Notes: a model not told the origin generated them from the letters alone. A stretch of DNA of 64,000 nt from Sphingomonas spermidinifaciens (GCF_002351485.1 NZ_NWMW01000003.1:248001-312000); one strand, 5' to 3'; shown: positions 1 through 9,182, counted from the first letter of the stretch. Numbers and translations are program-made.

Positions 1-578
1 GCCTCGAACTCGGCGGTCTGCGCGCGAAGGGCCGCGAGGTCGGCCTCGACCAGTCGGCGCTGCGCGGCCGCATCCTCTGCCGCGACGCCGGCCGGTGCGC
101 GAAACACCACCCGCCCGGTGGTCAGCGCGTCCACCACCGCCTGAGCGCGCGCATAGGCGAGCGCTGCGCCCTGCAGCTCGGCACGGCTCTGCGCCACCAC
201 GGCCCGCGCCTGCGTCGGATCGAGCTCGATCAGCAGCTGGCCCTTCCGCACCGGATCGCCCTCTCGCACGAGCAGCCTGCGAATGATGCCGCCATCGGGC
301 GCCTGCACCAGCTTGACGCTGCCCTGCGGCGATGTGCTGCCGGGCGCCGAAACCACGACGTCGACCCGGCCGAAAACCAGCCAAGCAAGCGTCGCGAGCA
401 GCGCGGCGATCAGCAGCCAGGCCGTCACCCGCGCCGTGGGCGACACTGGCCGCTCGAGCACCTCGAGCGCGGCGGGCAGGAACTCGGGCTCGCGGATCAT
501 GCGATACGCCCGCTCGCGCTCGCGTTCGGCCAACATGGCCGACCGGATCATCACGGCGCTGCGACTGATCGCGTTCAT
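1..578 (-). CDS. HlyD-family membrane fusion protein of a type I secretion system (C-terminal part beyond the window)
   Basis: Periplasmic adaptor expected to link the neighbouring ABC exporter to an outer-membrane channel. Only the first ~192 residues lie in the window. They show a cytosolic N-terminus, one membrane segment at about residues 51-70 (VTAWLLIAALLATLAWLVFG), then the biotinyl-lipoyl-like part with the family signature (VQAPDGGIIRRLLVREGDPV and GQLLIELDPTQA) leading into the helical hairpin. The start codon overlaps the stop of the exporter gene by 4 bases (ATGA at 578-575), so the two are translationally coupled. The pair matches the atrB/atrD arrangement known next to sphingan loci. 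No TolC-like gene is in the window. Family assignment is firm; the substrate is inferred. Confidence 0.9.
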   Translation of the reverse strand, partial: MNAISRSAVMIRSAMLAERERERAYRMIREPEFLPAALEVLERPVSPTARVTAWLLIAALLATLAWLVFGRVDVVVSAPGSTSPQGSVKLVQAPDGGIIRRLLVREGDPVRKGQLLIELDPTQARAVVAQSRAELQGAALAYARAQAVVDALTTGRVVFRAPAGVAAEDAAAQRRLVEADLAALRAQTAEFE

Positions 579-2710
579 GCGCCCACCCCGGCGGCAACGC
601 CGATCTGTCGCTGATGCAGTTCGCGGAAGCGCCCCTCGCGGTGCACCAGCTCGTGCCACGATCCCATGTCGACGATCGAGCCGCGCTCGATCACCGCGAT
701 CTGGTCGCACTGGCGGATCGCCGACAGGCGATGGGCGATAATGATGACCGTCCGCCCCTTGGCGATCGCCTGCAGATTGTTCTGCACGATCTCCTCGCTT
801 TCGGCATCGAGCGCCGAGGTCGCCTCATCGAAGATCAGGACGCGCGGGCTCGTGGAGAGTGCGCGTGCGATCGCGAGCCGCTGGCGCTGGCCGCCGGACA
901 GGTTGCTGCCCCGCTCCTCGATCAGCGTGTCATAGCCCTGCGGCATCCGCCCGATGAACTCGTGCGCCCCGGCCAGTTCGGCCGCGGCGATCACCTGCTC
1001 GATCGGCATCGCCGGATTGGCGATGGCGATATTGTCGCGCACCGATCGGTTGAAGAGGATGTTCTCCTGAAGCACCACGCCGATCTGGCGGCGCAGCCAG
1101 GCCGGGTCGATCTGACCGATGTCGATCCCGTCGACCAGCACCCGGCCCTGTTCGGGCAGGTAGAGCCGCTGGAGCAATTTGGTCAGCGTCGACTTGCCCG
1201 ATCCCGACGACCCGACAATGCCAAGCGTGGTGCCCGCTGCGATATCGAGGCTGATCCCGTCGAGCGTATAGGGTCCCTCTCTGTCGTAGCGGAAGCGCAC
1301 CTGCTCGAAACGGATGCTGCCCTGCAGCGCCGGCAGCGCGGCCGCACTCGCCGCCACGGGCTCGGCCGGCTGGTTGAGGATGTCGCCAAGTCGGTCGACC
1401 GACATGCGGACCTGCTGAAACTCCTGCCACAGCTGCGCCATGCGGATGACCGGCGCGGCGACCCGCTGTGCGAACATGTTGAACGCGACGAGCCCGCCGA
1501 CGGTCAACTCGTTGTTCATGACCGCAAGCGCGCCGAAATAGAGGAGCGCGGCGGTATTGAGCTTCGAGATCAGCTGGATCGCCTGGCTGCCGGTGTTGCT
1601 AAGGTCGATCACGCGCTGGTTGGCGGTCGAATAGCCGGCCAGTTGCTGCTCCCAGCGCTCACGCCATTGCGGCTCGACAGCGGCGGCCTTGATCGTCTGG
1701 ATGCCGCCGATGCTCTCGACCAGCAGCGCATTGTTGGCGGCGCCGCGTTCGAACTTCTCGTCGATGCGCCGGCGGAGCGGCCCTGTCAGCGCGAACGCGA
1801 CGATGAAGAAGGCAGGCAAGGCGATCAGCGAAATGAGGAACAGCTTCAGCGAATAGAGCGCCATCGCGACGAGGAAGACAATCGCGAAGAGGGGCTCGAC
1901 GAGCACCGTCAGCGAGGCGTTGGTCAGAAACTCGCGGATCGTCTCCAGCTGGCGGACGCGCATCACCGTATCGCCGACGCGGCGCTTTTCGAAAAAGCCC
2001 AGCGGCAGCGAGAGGAGATGGCGGAACAGGCGGGCACCGAGCTCGACGTCGATCTTCTGGCTCGTCTCGGAATAAAGTCGCGTTCGTAGCCAGCCGAACG
2101 CCGTTTCCCACAGCGATACCGCGACGAAGCCGATCGCCAGCACCGTCAGCGTCGACACGGCCTGATGCACCAGCACCTTGTCGACGACGGCCTGGAAGAA
2201 CAGCGGCGCGGCGAGGCCGAGCAGATTAAGGACAAGCGTGATCAGCAGCACTTCGCCGATCAACCGGCGATAGCGCACGATCTGCGGCAGGAACCACGAC
2301 ACGTCGAAGCCGCGCTGCGCCAGCCGCCCGCTCTCGCGTGTGGTGATGAGGACGAGCGCACCGTTCCACATCTGCTCGAACGCCGCGCGGCTGACCTTCG
2401 TCACGTCCTCACTGGCACGCTGGACGAGCACCTCGTCGTCGATGACCCGCCCGACCAGAAACCAACCGCCCGGACCATCGGCGATCGCCGGCAATGGCAG
2501 ACGGTCAAGGTCGTCCCAGCGCGCGAGAACGCGCTTGGCCCGGACACCTTGTATGCGGCGTGCGATGCGGACCAGATCGTCCCCGCTCAGCGAATTGAAA
2601 TGACCCACCTCGTGGCGCAATTGCTCCGCGCTGGCCGAGACATGATGGATAGCGAGCAGAGCGACGAGCGACTCCAGTCCGCTCTCGTCCGCGATACGCC
2701 CTTCAAACAT
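575..2710 (-). CDS. type I secretion ABC transporter with degenerate C39-like domain (HlyB/LktB type)
   Basis: Inner-membrane ATPase/permease of 711 residues that would export an unfolded protein in one step. Order of domains: C39-like domain (about 1-125), six-helix ABC membrane domain (about 150-430), nucleotide-binding domain (about 470-700). The ATPase part is intact: Walker A GSSGSGKST near 500, signature LSGGQRQRLAIARAL near 603, Walker B VLIFDEATSALD near 625. The C39 part has no catalytic Cys-containing motif, so it should bind but not cut its substrate, as in HlyB. It is transcribed away from the 1129-residue glycosidase/YD-repeat gene across a 264-base gap. That protein has no N-terminal signal peptide and is the obvious candidate cargo, though it lacks RTX nonapeptides. 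Confidence 0.93.
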   Translation of the reverse strand: MFEGRIADESGLESLVALLAIHHVSASAEQLRHEVGHFNSLSGDDLVRIARRIQGVRAKRVLARWDDLDRLPLPAIADGPGGWFLVGRVIDDEVLVQRASEDVTKVSRAAFEQMWNGALVLITTRESGRLAQRGFDVSWFLPQIVRYRRLIGEVLLITLVLNLLGLAAPLFFQAVVDKVLVHQAVSTLTVLAIGFVAVSLWETAFGWLRTRLYSETSQKIDVELGARLFRHLLSLPLGFFEKRRVGDTVMRVRQLETIREFLTNASLTVLVEPLFAIVFLVAMALYSLKLFLISLIALPAFFIVAFALTGPLRRRIDEKFERGAANNALLVESIGGIQTIKAAAVEPQWRERWEQQLAGYSTANQRVIDLSNTGSQAIQLISKLNTAALLYFGALAVMNNELTVGGLVAFNMFAQRVAAPVIRMAQLWQEFQQVRMSVDRLGDILNQPAEPVAASAAALPALQGSIRFEQVRFRYDREGPYTLDGISLDIAAGTTLGIVGSSGSGKSTLTKLLQRLYLPEQGRVLVDGIDIGQIDPAWLRRQIGVVLQENILFNRSVRDNIAIANPAMPIEQVIAAAELAGAHEFIGRMPQGYDTLIEERGSNLSGGQRQRLAIARALSTSPRVLIFDEATSALDAESEEIVQNNLQAIAKGRTVIIIAHRLSAIRQCDQIAVIERGSIVDMGSWHELVHREGRFRELHQRQIGVAAGVGA

Positions 2711-2974
2711 CGATTGATTTCAGCATCTGAACCACTCGAAGCGCCCTCGCGCGCCGGATCGGACGACCGCGGCCCCCGCCGCTCGATCGACCCTTCCGAG
2801 CGGACATAGCCTGTAGCCGCGCAATCCCTAAGGCCACGTAAAGCCATTGGTCGTCCCTCCCGCCCACATGGTCGCGAAACACTTTTGGTTGCCGCCCAAT
2901 TAGGTTCATCTGGCAACAATATCTTTCGCGTCTCGCAACATACGTGAGGCGGGGCAATCTCAGGAAATTGTTAG
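2711..2974. promoter_or_regulatory. divergent intergenic region between the exporter operon and the 1129-residue protein gene
   Basis: 264 bases that must hold both promoters. The right third is notably AT-richer than the surroundings (about 2878-2975). A short inverted repeat, GTTGCC/GGCAAC, separated by about 18 bases lies near 2888-2917. An AGGAAA ribosome binding site sits at 2962-2967, 7 bases before the ATG at 2975. No gene is visible here. Confidence 0.5.
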
Positions 2975-5900
2975 ATGAGCGTCGGGCAAAAAGCGGCTTC
3001 GGCTGCGGGGTTTCTTGCGCATGTTGGCGTTAACATCCACTCGGGACCGGGGCTCGATGGCTATGCCAACAGCAGCATGGTCCTGCGCAGTCTTAATTAT
3101 CTGGGCATCGACAGGGTTCGCGACGCTTTCGCGGTGAACGGCGTCGGGGGCGCCACGGTCACAGCGCTGGCTGATGCGGGGATCAAGTTCGACTTCATCT
3201 ACTCGCGCGAGCGCGCGCTGGAGGGGAATGAGGGCTTCGACCGGTTCGTCACCGAACTGACGAAGTTCCGCGCTGACCATCCAGGCGGCCTGCTTGCGGT
3301 CGAGGGGCTGAACGAGGTCAATCTCAGCGAGATCAAGCATCTCGACGTGAGCGGGCTCGACGCCGCGGCAGTAGTGCAGCGGGGTCTCTACGCCGCGATT
3401 AAGGGGTCGGCGGCGCTGAGCGACATTCCGGTCATCAACCTGACCGTCGGCAACGAGGACAAGGCGACCTATCAGGCGCTCGGCGATCTCGGTGCTTACT
3501 CCGACTTCGCGAATTCGCACGCCTATACGCCGACCGGCGCGTCGGGCGATCGGCAGATGGAAGAGTCGATCGCACTGGCCAAGACCGGATCGAGCGGTGA
3601 CCCGGTTTGGATCACCGAAACGGGCTTCACAACGCTGCCGAGCGCCGTCGCGCTGGGCGTGACTGACGCGGTGCAAGCCAAACTGACGCTGACCTCGGTT
3701 TTTCACGCCTTCGAAAACGGCGCGGCGCAGACTTTCCTCTACGAGCTGCTCGACAGCAACCTCGACAATGGCCGACCCGAGCGCGAGCAGCATTTCGGGC
3801 TGTTCGAGGCCGACGGCACGCCGAAGCTCGCGGCCACGGCGCTTCATAATCTCAACGCCATTTTCTCGGACACCCGGACGGCTGCGGGCGACCGGTCGGC
3901 GGTGATGGACGAAACCGCCTTTTCGCTGACCGGCGCGCCCAAGGACACGCACAGCATGACCCTGTCAAAGGGCGAGGGTGTGTTCGACATCGCGGTGTGG
4001 CGCGACGCGGTGCTTTGGGACGGCAAGGCCAAGAAAGAGATCGAGATCGCGCCGGCGACGATGACGCTCGATTTCGGCAGCGTTCAGAAGACGGTCTATG
4101 TTTATGACCCGCTGAAGGGGCTCGACCCCGTCGCGGTCTATCACGATGTCGACCGAATCAGCCTGTCGGTCGGCGACAGCCCGCTGATCGTCGAGGTTGG
4201 TGCGGGTGCCGCCGTCGCGAAGATCAGTCATGACTTCGACGCCGAAGTCGCAATGACCGCGAGCCAGTTCGTGGCCTCGATCGACAAGCTGGCGCAGTCG
4301 CCCGACCTCAGCCGCGTGACCCTGACCGACGGTCAGGCGCTGCGCGTCTCCTCCAAGGCTGCGATCGTCGACATGATCGCCAACTATGGTGACGTGCTGG
4401 GCAAGATCGCTGGCGGCTACAGCTTCGTGACCACGGTGCTGGGCGACGACTGGCGCGAGGACAAGCAGTACGACTCGACGGGCGCGCTGGTCACCACCAT
4501 CGACAGCGGCTTCTCGAAGGGTGTGCTGGTGTCGCAGCACGTCATCGGTGCCGACGGGTCGGACCAGAAGCTGCGCTATGTTGGCGGCAAGCTCGTCGAG
4601 GACATCACCGTCTCGGCGGCCGGCGATCGGACGGTCAAGCGCTACGACGCGGCGACGGGCGACCTTCAGTGGGTCACCGAAGACAATGCCGACGGCACGC
4701 GCCGCTCCTCCGCCTATGAAGGCGGATTGCTCAAGTCGCTCACCGTCATCGAGAAGAGCGGGCGCAAGATCGTCGAGCAGTATGAGGGCACGCGCCTGGC
4801 CATGCGCGACGTGTACGAGCCGAGCGGCGATTCGAGCCACTCGGTCATCGACGAGGCGGGTCAGCTCAGCCGGCGCACGATCAACTATGCCGATGGGCGC
4901 GTCGAGCAGGTCGCCTATGGCCTGACCGGCCGGGGCTATGCCGAGCAGCACCAGTATTTCGACGCCAAGGGCAAGGTGACCGCCGTCACGCGCTATCGCG
5001 GCGACGGGACGATGCATTCAACCGAGAACTACGCGGCGGATGGCGGCAAGGCTTTTGCGACCTATAACGCGGCGGGCAAGCTCGCGACGACGGCCCGCAC
5101 TGCCGCCGATGGCACTCGCGACACACGCAGTTTCGCCGCCAATGGCGCGACAGTCTCCTGGAGCCAGGTCGCGGCAAACGGCGTCACGACCAACAAAACC
5201 TACGATCCCGAAACCGGCGCCCTGCGCCAACAGACCGTTCAGCGTCCCGATGGGTCGAGCGAGATCAACGTGTTCGGCATCAGCGGCCGCAGCTATACCC
5301 GGCAGACGTCGGTGCTCGACAGCGCCGGCCGCACCGTGTCGCTGACCCGCTATCACGCCGACGGCACGCTCGATTACACCGAGAATAACAACTACCAGAG
5401 CGGCGCGCGTGCGATGACGATGTACGACGCGGCGGGTCGCAAGACGAGCACGGCGCGGATCGAGAGCAACGGCGCACGCGAAACGCTGACTTACGACACC
5501 GCGGGGCGGATCGTCGCTCGCACCACCGTCGACGAGAACGGCGTCACCACCATCACGCGCTACAGCTATGACGGATCGATGCTCAGCCGGCTGGTGAACA
5601 ATCCCGATGGAACGGGCGAGAGCCACCTCTTCAACGTAACGAACCAGCCCTATTCGAAGTCGTCCACCTATCTCGACAAGAACGGCAAGACGGTCGCGCT
5701 CGTCCAGTATCGCGCCGACGGGACGCTCTACTTCACGCTCAATCGGGGAAGCAACGCGGTTGCCGAGAGCAATTACGACGCCCGCGGCCGACTGGTCACG
5801 TCGCTGCGCACCATGGCCGATGGCAGCCGCACGACCCTCACCTACGCCCCTGAAACAGGCAAGCTCCTGAGCAAGCAGGAAGTGACGGCGACGAGCGATT

Positions 5901-6364
5901 TTATCACTAGCCGCTATGAAGGCGGGGTGCTGTCGAGCATCACCTCGCGCTTCGCCGATGGCAACTGGAGCGTCGAAACCTTCGCGAACGGCGGCAGCAC
6001 GCTCGAAAGCTACACCGCCAAGGGTGCCCGCATCAGTACGCGGGTCACCGACGCGACCGGCACCCAGACGCTGACGACCTATGACCCTCTGACCGGAAAA
6101 CCGGTCGAGACGAAAGTGACGTCGGCGGCCCTCGCCCTCACGCCTTCGAGCGGTCAGAACAGCGCGGCGAGCGCATTGCTCGCCACCACGACCGCGAGCA
6201 CGCCGATCGCGTTGATGGACGCGGCGCGCTTCGGGGTGAATGCCGCCGCCGTCACCGACTTCTCGGTCGCGTCCTCGTCCAGCTCCGGTCTGGGGCTCGG
6301 AATCACCACGATCGCGTCCCGGTCGAACGATCGCCTCCAGACGACTGCATCGATCGGATTATAA
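2975..6364 (+). CDS. large extracellular protein: GH39/PslG-like glycosidase domain fused to YD-type repeats, candidate type I cargo
   Basis: 1129 residues. About 1-300 form a TIM-barrel glycosidase domain related to clan-A enzymes such as GH39/PslG: acid/base candidate Glu114 in EGLNEVN and nucleophile candidate Glu215 in ITETGF. About 300-410 look like a beta-sandwich. About 560-1060 are YD/Rhs-like beta repeats (for example YDAAGRK, TYDTAGRI, TYDPLTGK), including three copies with an exact 119-residue period. The last ~90 residues are Ala/Ser/Thr-rich. No N-terminal signal peptide and no RTX motif is visible, and the gene lies head-to-head with a type I exporter, so secretion by that exporter is inferred. 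A role in cutting or organising the neighbouring locus's polysaccharide is plausible but unproven. ATG chosen for its AGGAAA site 7 bases upstream. Confidence 0.8.
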   Translation: MSVGQKAASAAGFLAHVGVNIHSGPGLDGYANSSMVLRSLNYLGIDRVRDAFAVNGVGGATVTALADAGIKFDFIYSRERALEGNEGFDRFVTELTKFRADHPGGLLAVEGLNEVNLSEIKHLDVSGLDAAAVVQRGLYAAIKGSAALSDIPVINLTVGNEDKATYQALGDLGAYSDFANSHAYTPTGASGDRQMEESIALAKTGSSGDPVWITETGFTTLPSAVALGVTDAVQAKLTLTSVFHAFENGAAQTFLYELLDSNLDNGRPEREQHFGLFEADGTPKLAATALHNLNAIFSDTRTAAGDRSAVMDETAFSLTGAPKDTHSMTLSKGEGVFDIAVWRDAVLWDGKAKKEIEIAPATMTLDFGSVQKTVYVYDPLKGLDPVAVYHDVDRISLSVGDSPLIVEVGAGAAVAKISHDFDAEVAMTASQFVASIDKLAQSPDLSRVTLTDGQALRVSSKAAIVDMIANYGDVLGKIAGGYSFVTTVLGDDWREDKQYDSTGALVTTIDSGFSKGVLVSQHVIGADGSDQKLRYVGGKLVEDITVSAAGDRTVKRYDAATGDLQWVTEDNADGTRRSSAYEGGLLKSLTVIEKSGRKIVEQYEGTRLAMRDVYEPSGDSSHSVIDEAGQLSRRTINYADGRVEQVAYGLTGRGYAEQHQYFDAKGKVTAVTRYRGDGTMHSTENYAADGGKAFATYNAAGKLATTARTAADGTRDTRSFAANGATVSWSQVAANGVTTNKTYDPETGALRQQTVQRPDGSSEINVFGISGRSYTRQTSVLDSAGRTVSLTRYHADGTLDYTENNNYQSGARAMTMYDAAGRKTSTARIESNGARETLTYDTAGRIVARTTVDENGVTTITRYSYDGSMLSRLVNNPDGTGESHLFNVTNQPYSKSSTYLDKNGKTVALVQYRADGTLYFTLNRGSNAVAESNYDARGRLVTSLRTMADGSRTTLTYAPETGKLLSKQEVTATSDFITSRYEGGVLSSITSRFADGNWSVETFANGGSTLESYTAKGARISTRVTDATGTQTLTTYDPLTGKPVETKVTSAALALTPSSGQNSAASALLATTTASTPIALMDAARFGVNAAAVTDFSVASSSSSGLGLGITTIASRSNDRLQTTASIGL
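4844..5914 (+). repeat. three tandem in-frame repeats of 357 bases (119 residues)
   Basis: Copies at about 4844-5200, 5201-5557 and 5558-5914. An anchor Tyr codon recurs at 4937, 5294 and 5651, exactly 357 bases apart. Each copy has the order PDG (or ADG), then an aromatic turn, then D..GKT/RTV..L.RY.ADGTL, then a YDA.GR block. Identity is moderate, so this is an old internal duplication rather than a recent one. Confidence 0.85.
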
Positions 6365-6368
6365 CCGG

Positions 6369-6383
6369 AGCGGTTAAACCGCT
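6369..6383 (+). terminator. short hairpin just after the 1129-residue gene
   Basis: AGCGGT TAA ACCGCT, a 6-bp stem 5 bases after the TAA stop. There is no T-run after it, so it is only a weak terminator candidate. Confidence 0.3.
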
Positions 6384-6440
6384 GTCCTACACGATCGGCT
6401 TTCATATAGGTCGCCTGCCGTTCTCGAACGGAGGTGACCT

Positions 6441-6698
6441 ATGCGAAGCGATTACGTCGAATCCCCGCTCGCGCCCGCCGCGGCGCCTTTTCGCATCGTG
6501 CCGGACGACGCGGCGCCGCTCGCCCGCCTGCCCAAGGGCATCTACGTCGGCGGGGGCGGCGACGTCGTGCTCCGCGGCATCGATGCCGATCAGGACGTCA
6601 CCTATCGCAACCTGCCGGACGCGAGCTATATCGCCGTCGCCGCGCAGTACGTGCGTGCCACCGGTACCACCGCGACCGACCTGATCGCGGAGGCCTGA
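6441..6698 (+). CDS. spike-base-like small protein (Rcc01079-type family)
   Basis: 85 residues with a strong GGAGGTGA ribosome binding site at 6430-6437. The pattern PKGIYVGGGGDVVLRGIDAD...VTYRNLPDASYIAVAAQYVRATGTTATDLIA matches what I know of the spike base protein family named after rcc01079 of the Rhodobacter gene transfer agent, which occurs in alphaproteobacterial phages and GTAs. It is probably a small beta-structured protein. It stands alone here, with no capsid, portal or tail gene nearby, followed 2 bases later by an SGNH hydrolase in the same direction. Function inside an exopolysaccharide locus is unknown. Family recognition is from memory of the pattern, without a search. Confidence 0.7.
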   Translation: MRSDYVESPLAPAAAPFRIVPDDAAPLARLPKGIYVGGGGDVVLRGIDADQDVTYRNLPDASYIAVAAQYVRATGTTATDLIAEA

Positions 6699-6700
6699 GC

Positions 6701-8035
6701 ATGACCCGGACCTCGGGCGCCCTCGGCGGCATCTCACGGCGCAACCTGGCGCGCATGGGCGTGCGATCGGCACGCCGGCTACCCCACGTCGTCACCGCGA
6801 TCGGCGACAGCCGGATCGCCGCGCTTTACAACGACAATGCCAACGGCTTTGCGCGGGGCGGCGGCTCGGCGCTCAACTGGGCGAACGCGCTGCTCGGCCA
6901 GCGATTGGTGATCGGCCAGACCTTCGGCACCTCGGGCGATCGCACCGACCAGATGCTCGCGCGCATCGACGCGGCGACCGCGACGCGGGCGGGGCTCCTC
7001 TATCTGATGGGCGGTGCCAACGACATCGGCATCAGCTATCCGACGCTCGCCACCAGCGGCGCGACCGCCTTCGCCAACCTCAAAACCATGATCGACAAGG
7101 CGATTACCGCAGGCATGCAGGTCGTGCTCGAGCTAGAATTGGGCGGCCACGGCTATCCCACAGCACGTGTCGCACAGGTTCGCGAGCTCAATGCGCGGCT
7201 GATCGAATATGCCGAGGCAACGCCCGATCTGTTCGTCCACGATGCGCGCGGCGCGATGTGGGACGGCGGCGCGTCGGACAGCGAGATCCGCATGCGCGCC
7301 GGGCTTACCTATGACGGGCTGCACCCCAACGCCCGCGGTGGCTATCGCTGGGGCAAGAGCCTGGCCCAGCTGATCGATCGAATTGTCCCGCCCAGGCCCG
7401 TCCCGCTGCTTCGGAGCGGCGCGGATCTGTTCGACCTCGCCAATCGGCGGCAGCTGCTCGACAATCCGGTGTTCCAGGTGGGTGCCGGCGGGACGCTAGC
7501 CAACGGCGCGACGGGCACCGTCCCGCAATACTGGATCGTGCGCGCGCAGGGCGGCACGACTACCGTCTCGGTTGCCGCTGCCGGCGACGGGCTCGGTAAC
7601 GAAGTAACGCTTGCCTGTACCTTCGATGCGCAGGGCGATTACGGGCGCCTGCAGCAGTCGCTCGATGGCGCTGCCGACCCGGTCATTGGGTCGGGCAACC
7701 GCTTGCAACGCTGGCAGGCGGGCGATGTGGTCGAGGCGTTCGCTCAAGTGCGCCTGAACGGCGTACCCACCAACCTCGCCGCGATCTATCTTCAGCTGCA
7801 GGTGAATACGGGGATGGCGCGCGACTGCTACGACCTCGTCTCGCCAGCGGGTACCGGCCAGCTCGGGCCTGATGAGCCATGCCTCCTCACCCTCAAGACG
7901 CGGCCGTTCGTCATTCCGACGATCGCGTTCAAGAACTGGCTCAGCGCCTACCTCGTCATCATGGGTGCCGGTGCGGGCTCCGCCAATGTCACGGTGACCC
8001 AAATGGGCGTTCGGCGGCGGGAGACGCCGTACTGA
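6701..8035 (+). CDS. SGNH/GDSL hydrolase with C-terminal beta-sandwich-like domain
   Basis: 444 residues. Catalytic residues of the SGNH fold are visible: Ser37 in AIGDSRI, Asn107 in GGANDIG, and Asp205/His208 in DGLHPN. Such enzymes remove acyl groups from carbohydrates or lipids. About 235-444 are a separate beta-rich, probably carbohydrate-binding part. No signal peptide is evident. The ATG at 6701 was preferred over an in-frame GTG at 6434 because the upstream stretch is occupied by the spike-base-like gene in another frame. It may act on O-acyl groups of the polysaccharide, or be a spike-type fibre enzyme paired with the preceding protein. The last 47 bases overlap the convergent glycosyltransferase gene. 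Confidence 0.8.
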   Translation: MTRTSGALGGISRRNLARMGVRSARRLPHVVTAIGDSRIAALYNDNANGFARGGGSALNWANALLGQRLVIGQTFGTSGDRTDQMLARIDAATATRAGLLYLMGGANDIGISYPTLATSGATAFANLKTMIDKAITAGMQVVLELELGGHGYPTARVAQVRELNARLIEYAEATPDLFVHDARGAMWDGGASDSEIRMRAGLTYDGLHPNARGGYRWGKSLAQLIDRIVPPRPVPLLRSGADLFDLANRRQLLDNPVFQVGAGGTLANGATGTVPQYWIVRAQGGTTTVSVAAAGDGLGNEVTLACTFDAQGDYGRLQQSLDGAADPVIGSGNRLQRWQAGDVVEAFAQVRLNGVPTNLAAIYLQLQVNTGMARDCYDLVSPAGTGQLGPDEPCLLTLKTRPFVIPTIAFKNWLSAYLVIMGAGAGSANVTVTQMGVRRRETPY

Positions 8036-9182
8036 CCATCGCAGGTCGCTCGCCGCGACCTTCCTTCAGGACGGCTTCGTACAGCTCGTGGATCTCGTCG
8101 ATCATGCGATCCGCGGTGTAGAGTTCGAGATACCGCGCTCGAATGTCCCGGCGCATTGCCGCCAGCCGTTCAGGGGCGAGTTCGTCGAGCAGGCGCCGAA
8201 GCGTCAGGCTGTCGCCCGCGGGAAAAAGGAAGCCGTACTGCCCGTGGTCTAGGATTTCGGTCAGCCCGCCGACCGATGCCGCGACCACGGGCAGCGACGC
8301 CCGCAGCGCCTCTACCGCGACCAGCCCGAATCCTTCCCAGCGCGACGGAACCACGAGAATGTCGGCGGCGGCCATCTGTGCCGCCACCTCATCCCGGTGC
8401 AGCCAGCCAAGATATTTCACGAAGGGCAGCCGCGGATAGTGGACCCAGTCCTTGTCGACCACTGGGGCGCCGACGGCGCGGACCGATACGCGCTCACCCA
8501 GCGGCTCGACCGCATCGAGGAGGATGTCGAGGCCCTTCTGGCGATCGAAGCGGCCGACGAACAGAATCTTGAGCCGGTCGGTCGGCCATTCCGCGGGCCG
8601 TTCGACCGGCGGTCGATCGGCGACACCGTTGGGAATGGTCACGATCTTCTCGGGCGGTATGCCGATCGCCACCCCCCGATCATGTTCGAAGCACGAGATG
8701 GCGACGATACGATCGGCGCGATAGGCGAGCATCCGCTCGGCGAAACTGATGAGCGAGCGGCGCATCCGGCTGCCCGGGATGTCGAAGGACCAGCCATGCG
8801 CACAGTAGATGCGCTTATAGGCGCCCCTCGCCGGGATAAGGCGCGTGACGATACCGGCACCGGTCGAATGCGCATGCACGATGTCGGGCCGGAAGTCGGA
8901 TACGATGCCCTCAATCGCGTTGCGCAGGAAATATAGACCGGAGGCGCGCGATGGGCGCCGAAAGGTCTCGATTCGTACGCCGCTGTCGAGCAGCGCAGCC
9001 TCGAAATAGTCGGTCTGGCTGTCGGGCGCGATCAGGCAGACATTGCCCCTGCCCAGCCGGCGTACCTGCTCGGGGATCAGCTCGGTCAGATAGGTACCGG
9101 TGCCGCCGGCGATGCTGTCACAGACATGCAGCACCCGCATGGCGGGCAATCCGGTGGCTGCTGGATTGCCCCCCGCGTCCAT
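7989..9182 (-). CDS. GT4-family glycosyltransferase
   Basis: 397 residues, GT-B fold. N-terminal Rossmann half starts MRVLHVCDSIAGGTGTYLTEL. The C-terminal donor-binding half has ILFVGRFDRQKGLDILLDA and the EX7E motif in PSRWEGFGLVAVEAL. It should act in the cytosol, adding one sugar to the undecaprenyl-linked repeat unit. The first possible ATG (9182) abuts the stop codon of the upstream gene with no gap. An internal ATG at 9140 gives the more typical N-terminus and is equally possible. The 3' end overlaps the convergent SGNH hydrolase gene. Donor and linkage cannot be read from sequence. Confidence 0.88.
   Translation of the reverse strand: MDAGGNPAATGLPAMRVLHVCDSIAGGTGTYLTELIPEQVRRLGRGNVCLIAPDSQTDYFEAALLDSGVRIETFRRPSRASGLYFLRNAIEGIVSDFRPDIVHAHSTGAGIVTRLIPARGAYKRIYCAHGWSFDIPGSRMRRSLISFAERMLAYRADRIVAISCFEHDRGVAIGIPPEKIVTIPNGVADRPPVERPAEWPTDRLKILFVGRFDRQKGLDILLDAVEPLGERVSVRAVGAPVVDKDWVHYPRLPFVKYLGWLHRDEVAAQMAAADILVVPSRWEGFGLVAVEALRASLPVVAASVGGLTEILDHGQYGFLFPAGDSLTLRRLLDELAPERLAAMRRDIRARYLELYTADRMIDEIHELYEAVLKEGRGERPAMVSTASPAAERPFGSP

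Noticed and set aside
614..2089. 491-codon open frame antisense to the type I exporter gene
   Set aside because: Same codon-bias mirror effect; the sense gene has all ABC motifs.
2975..6364. RTX toxin/adhesin reading of the 1129-residue protein
   Set aside because: No GGxGxDxxx nonapeptides are visible. The repeats are of YD type, so only the type I cargo idea was kept, as an inference.
2975..6364. Rhs/polymorphic toxin with immunity gene
   Set aside because: No RHS core box, no DPxGL-type cleavage motif and no C-terminal toxin domain; the next gene is not an immunity-like protein.
6434..8035. Longer start for the SGNH hydrolase at 6434
   Set aside because: The added 89 residues are out of frame with the spike-base-like gene, which has its own strong ribosome site and fits a known pattern.
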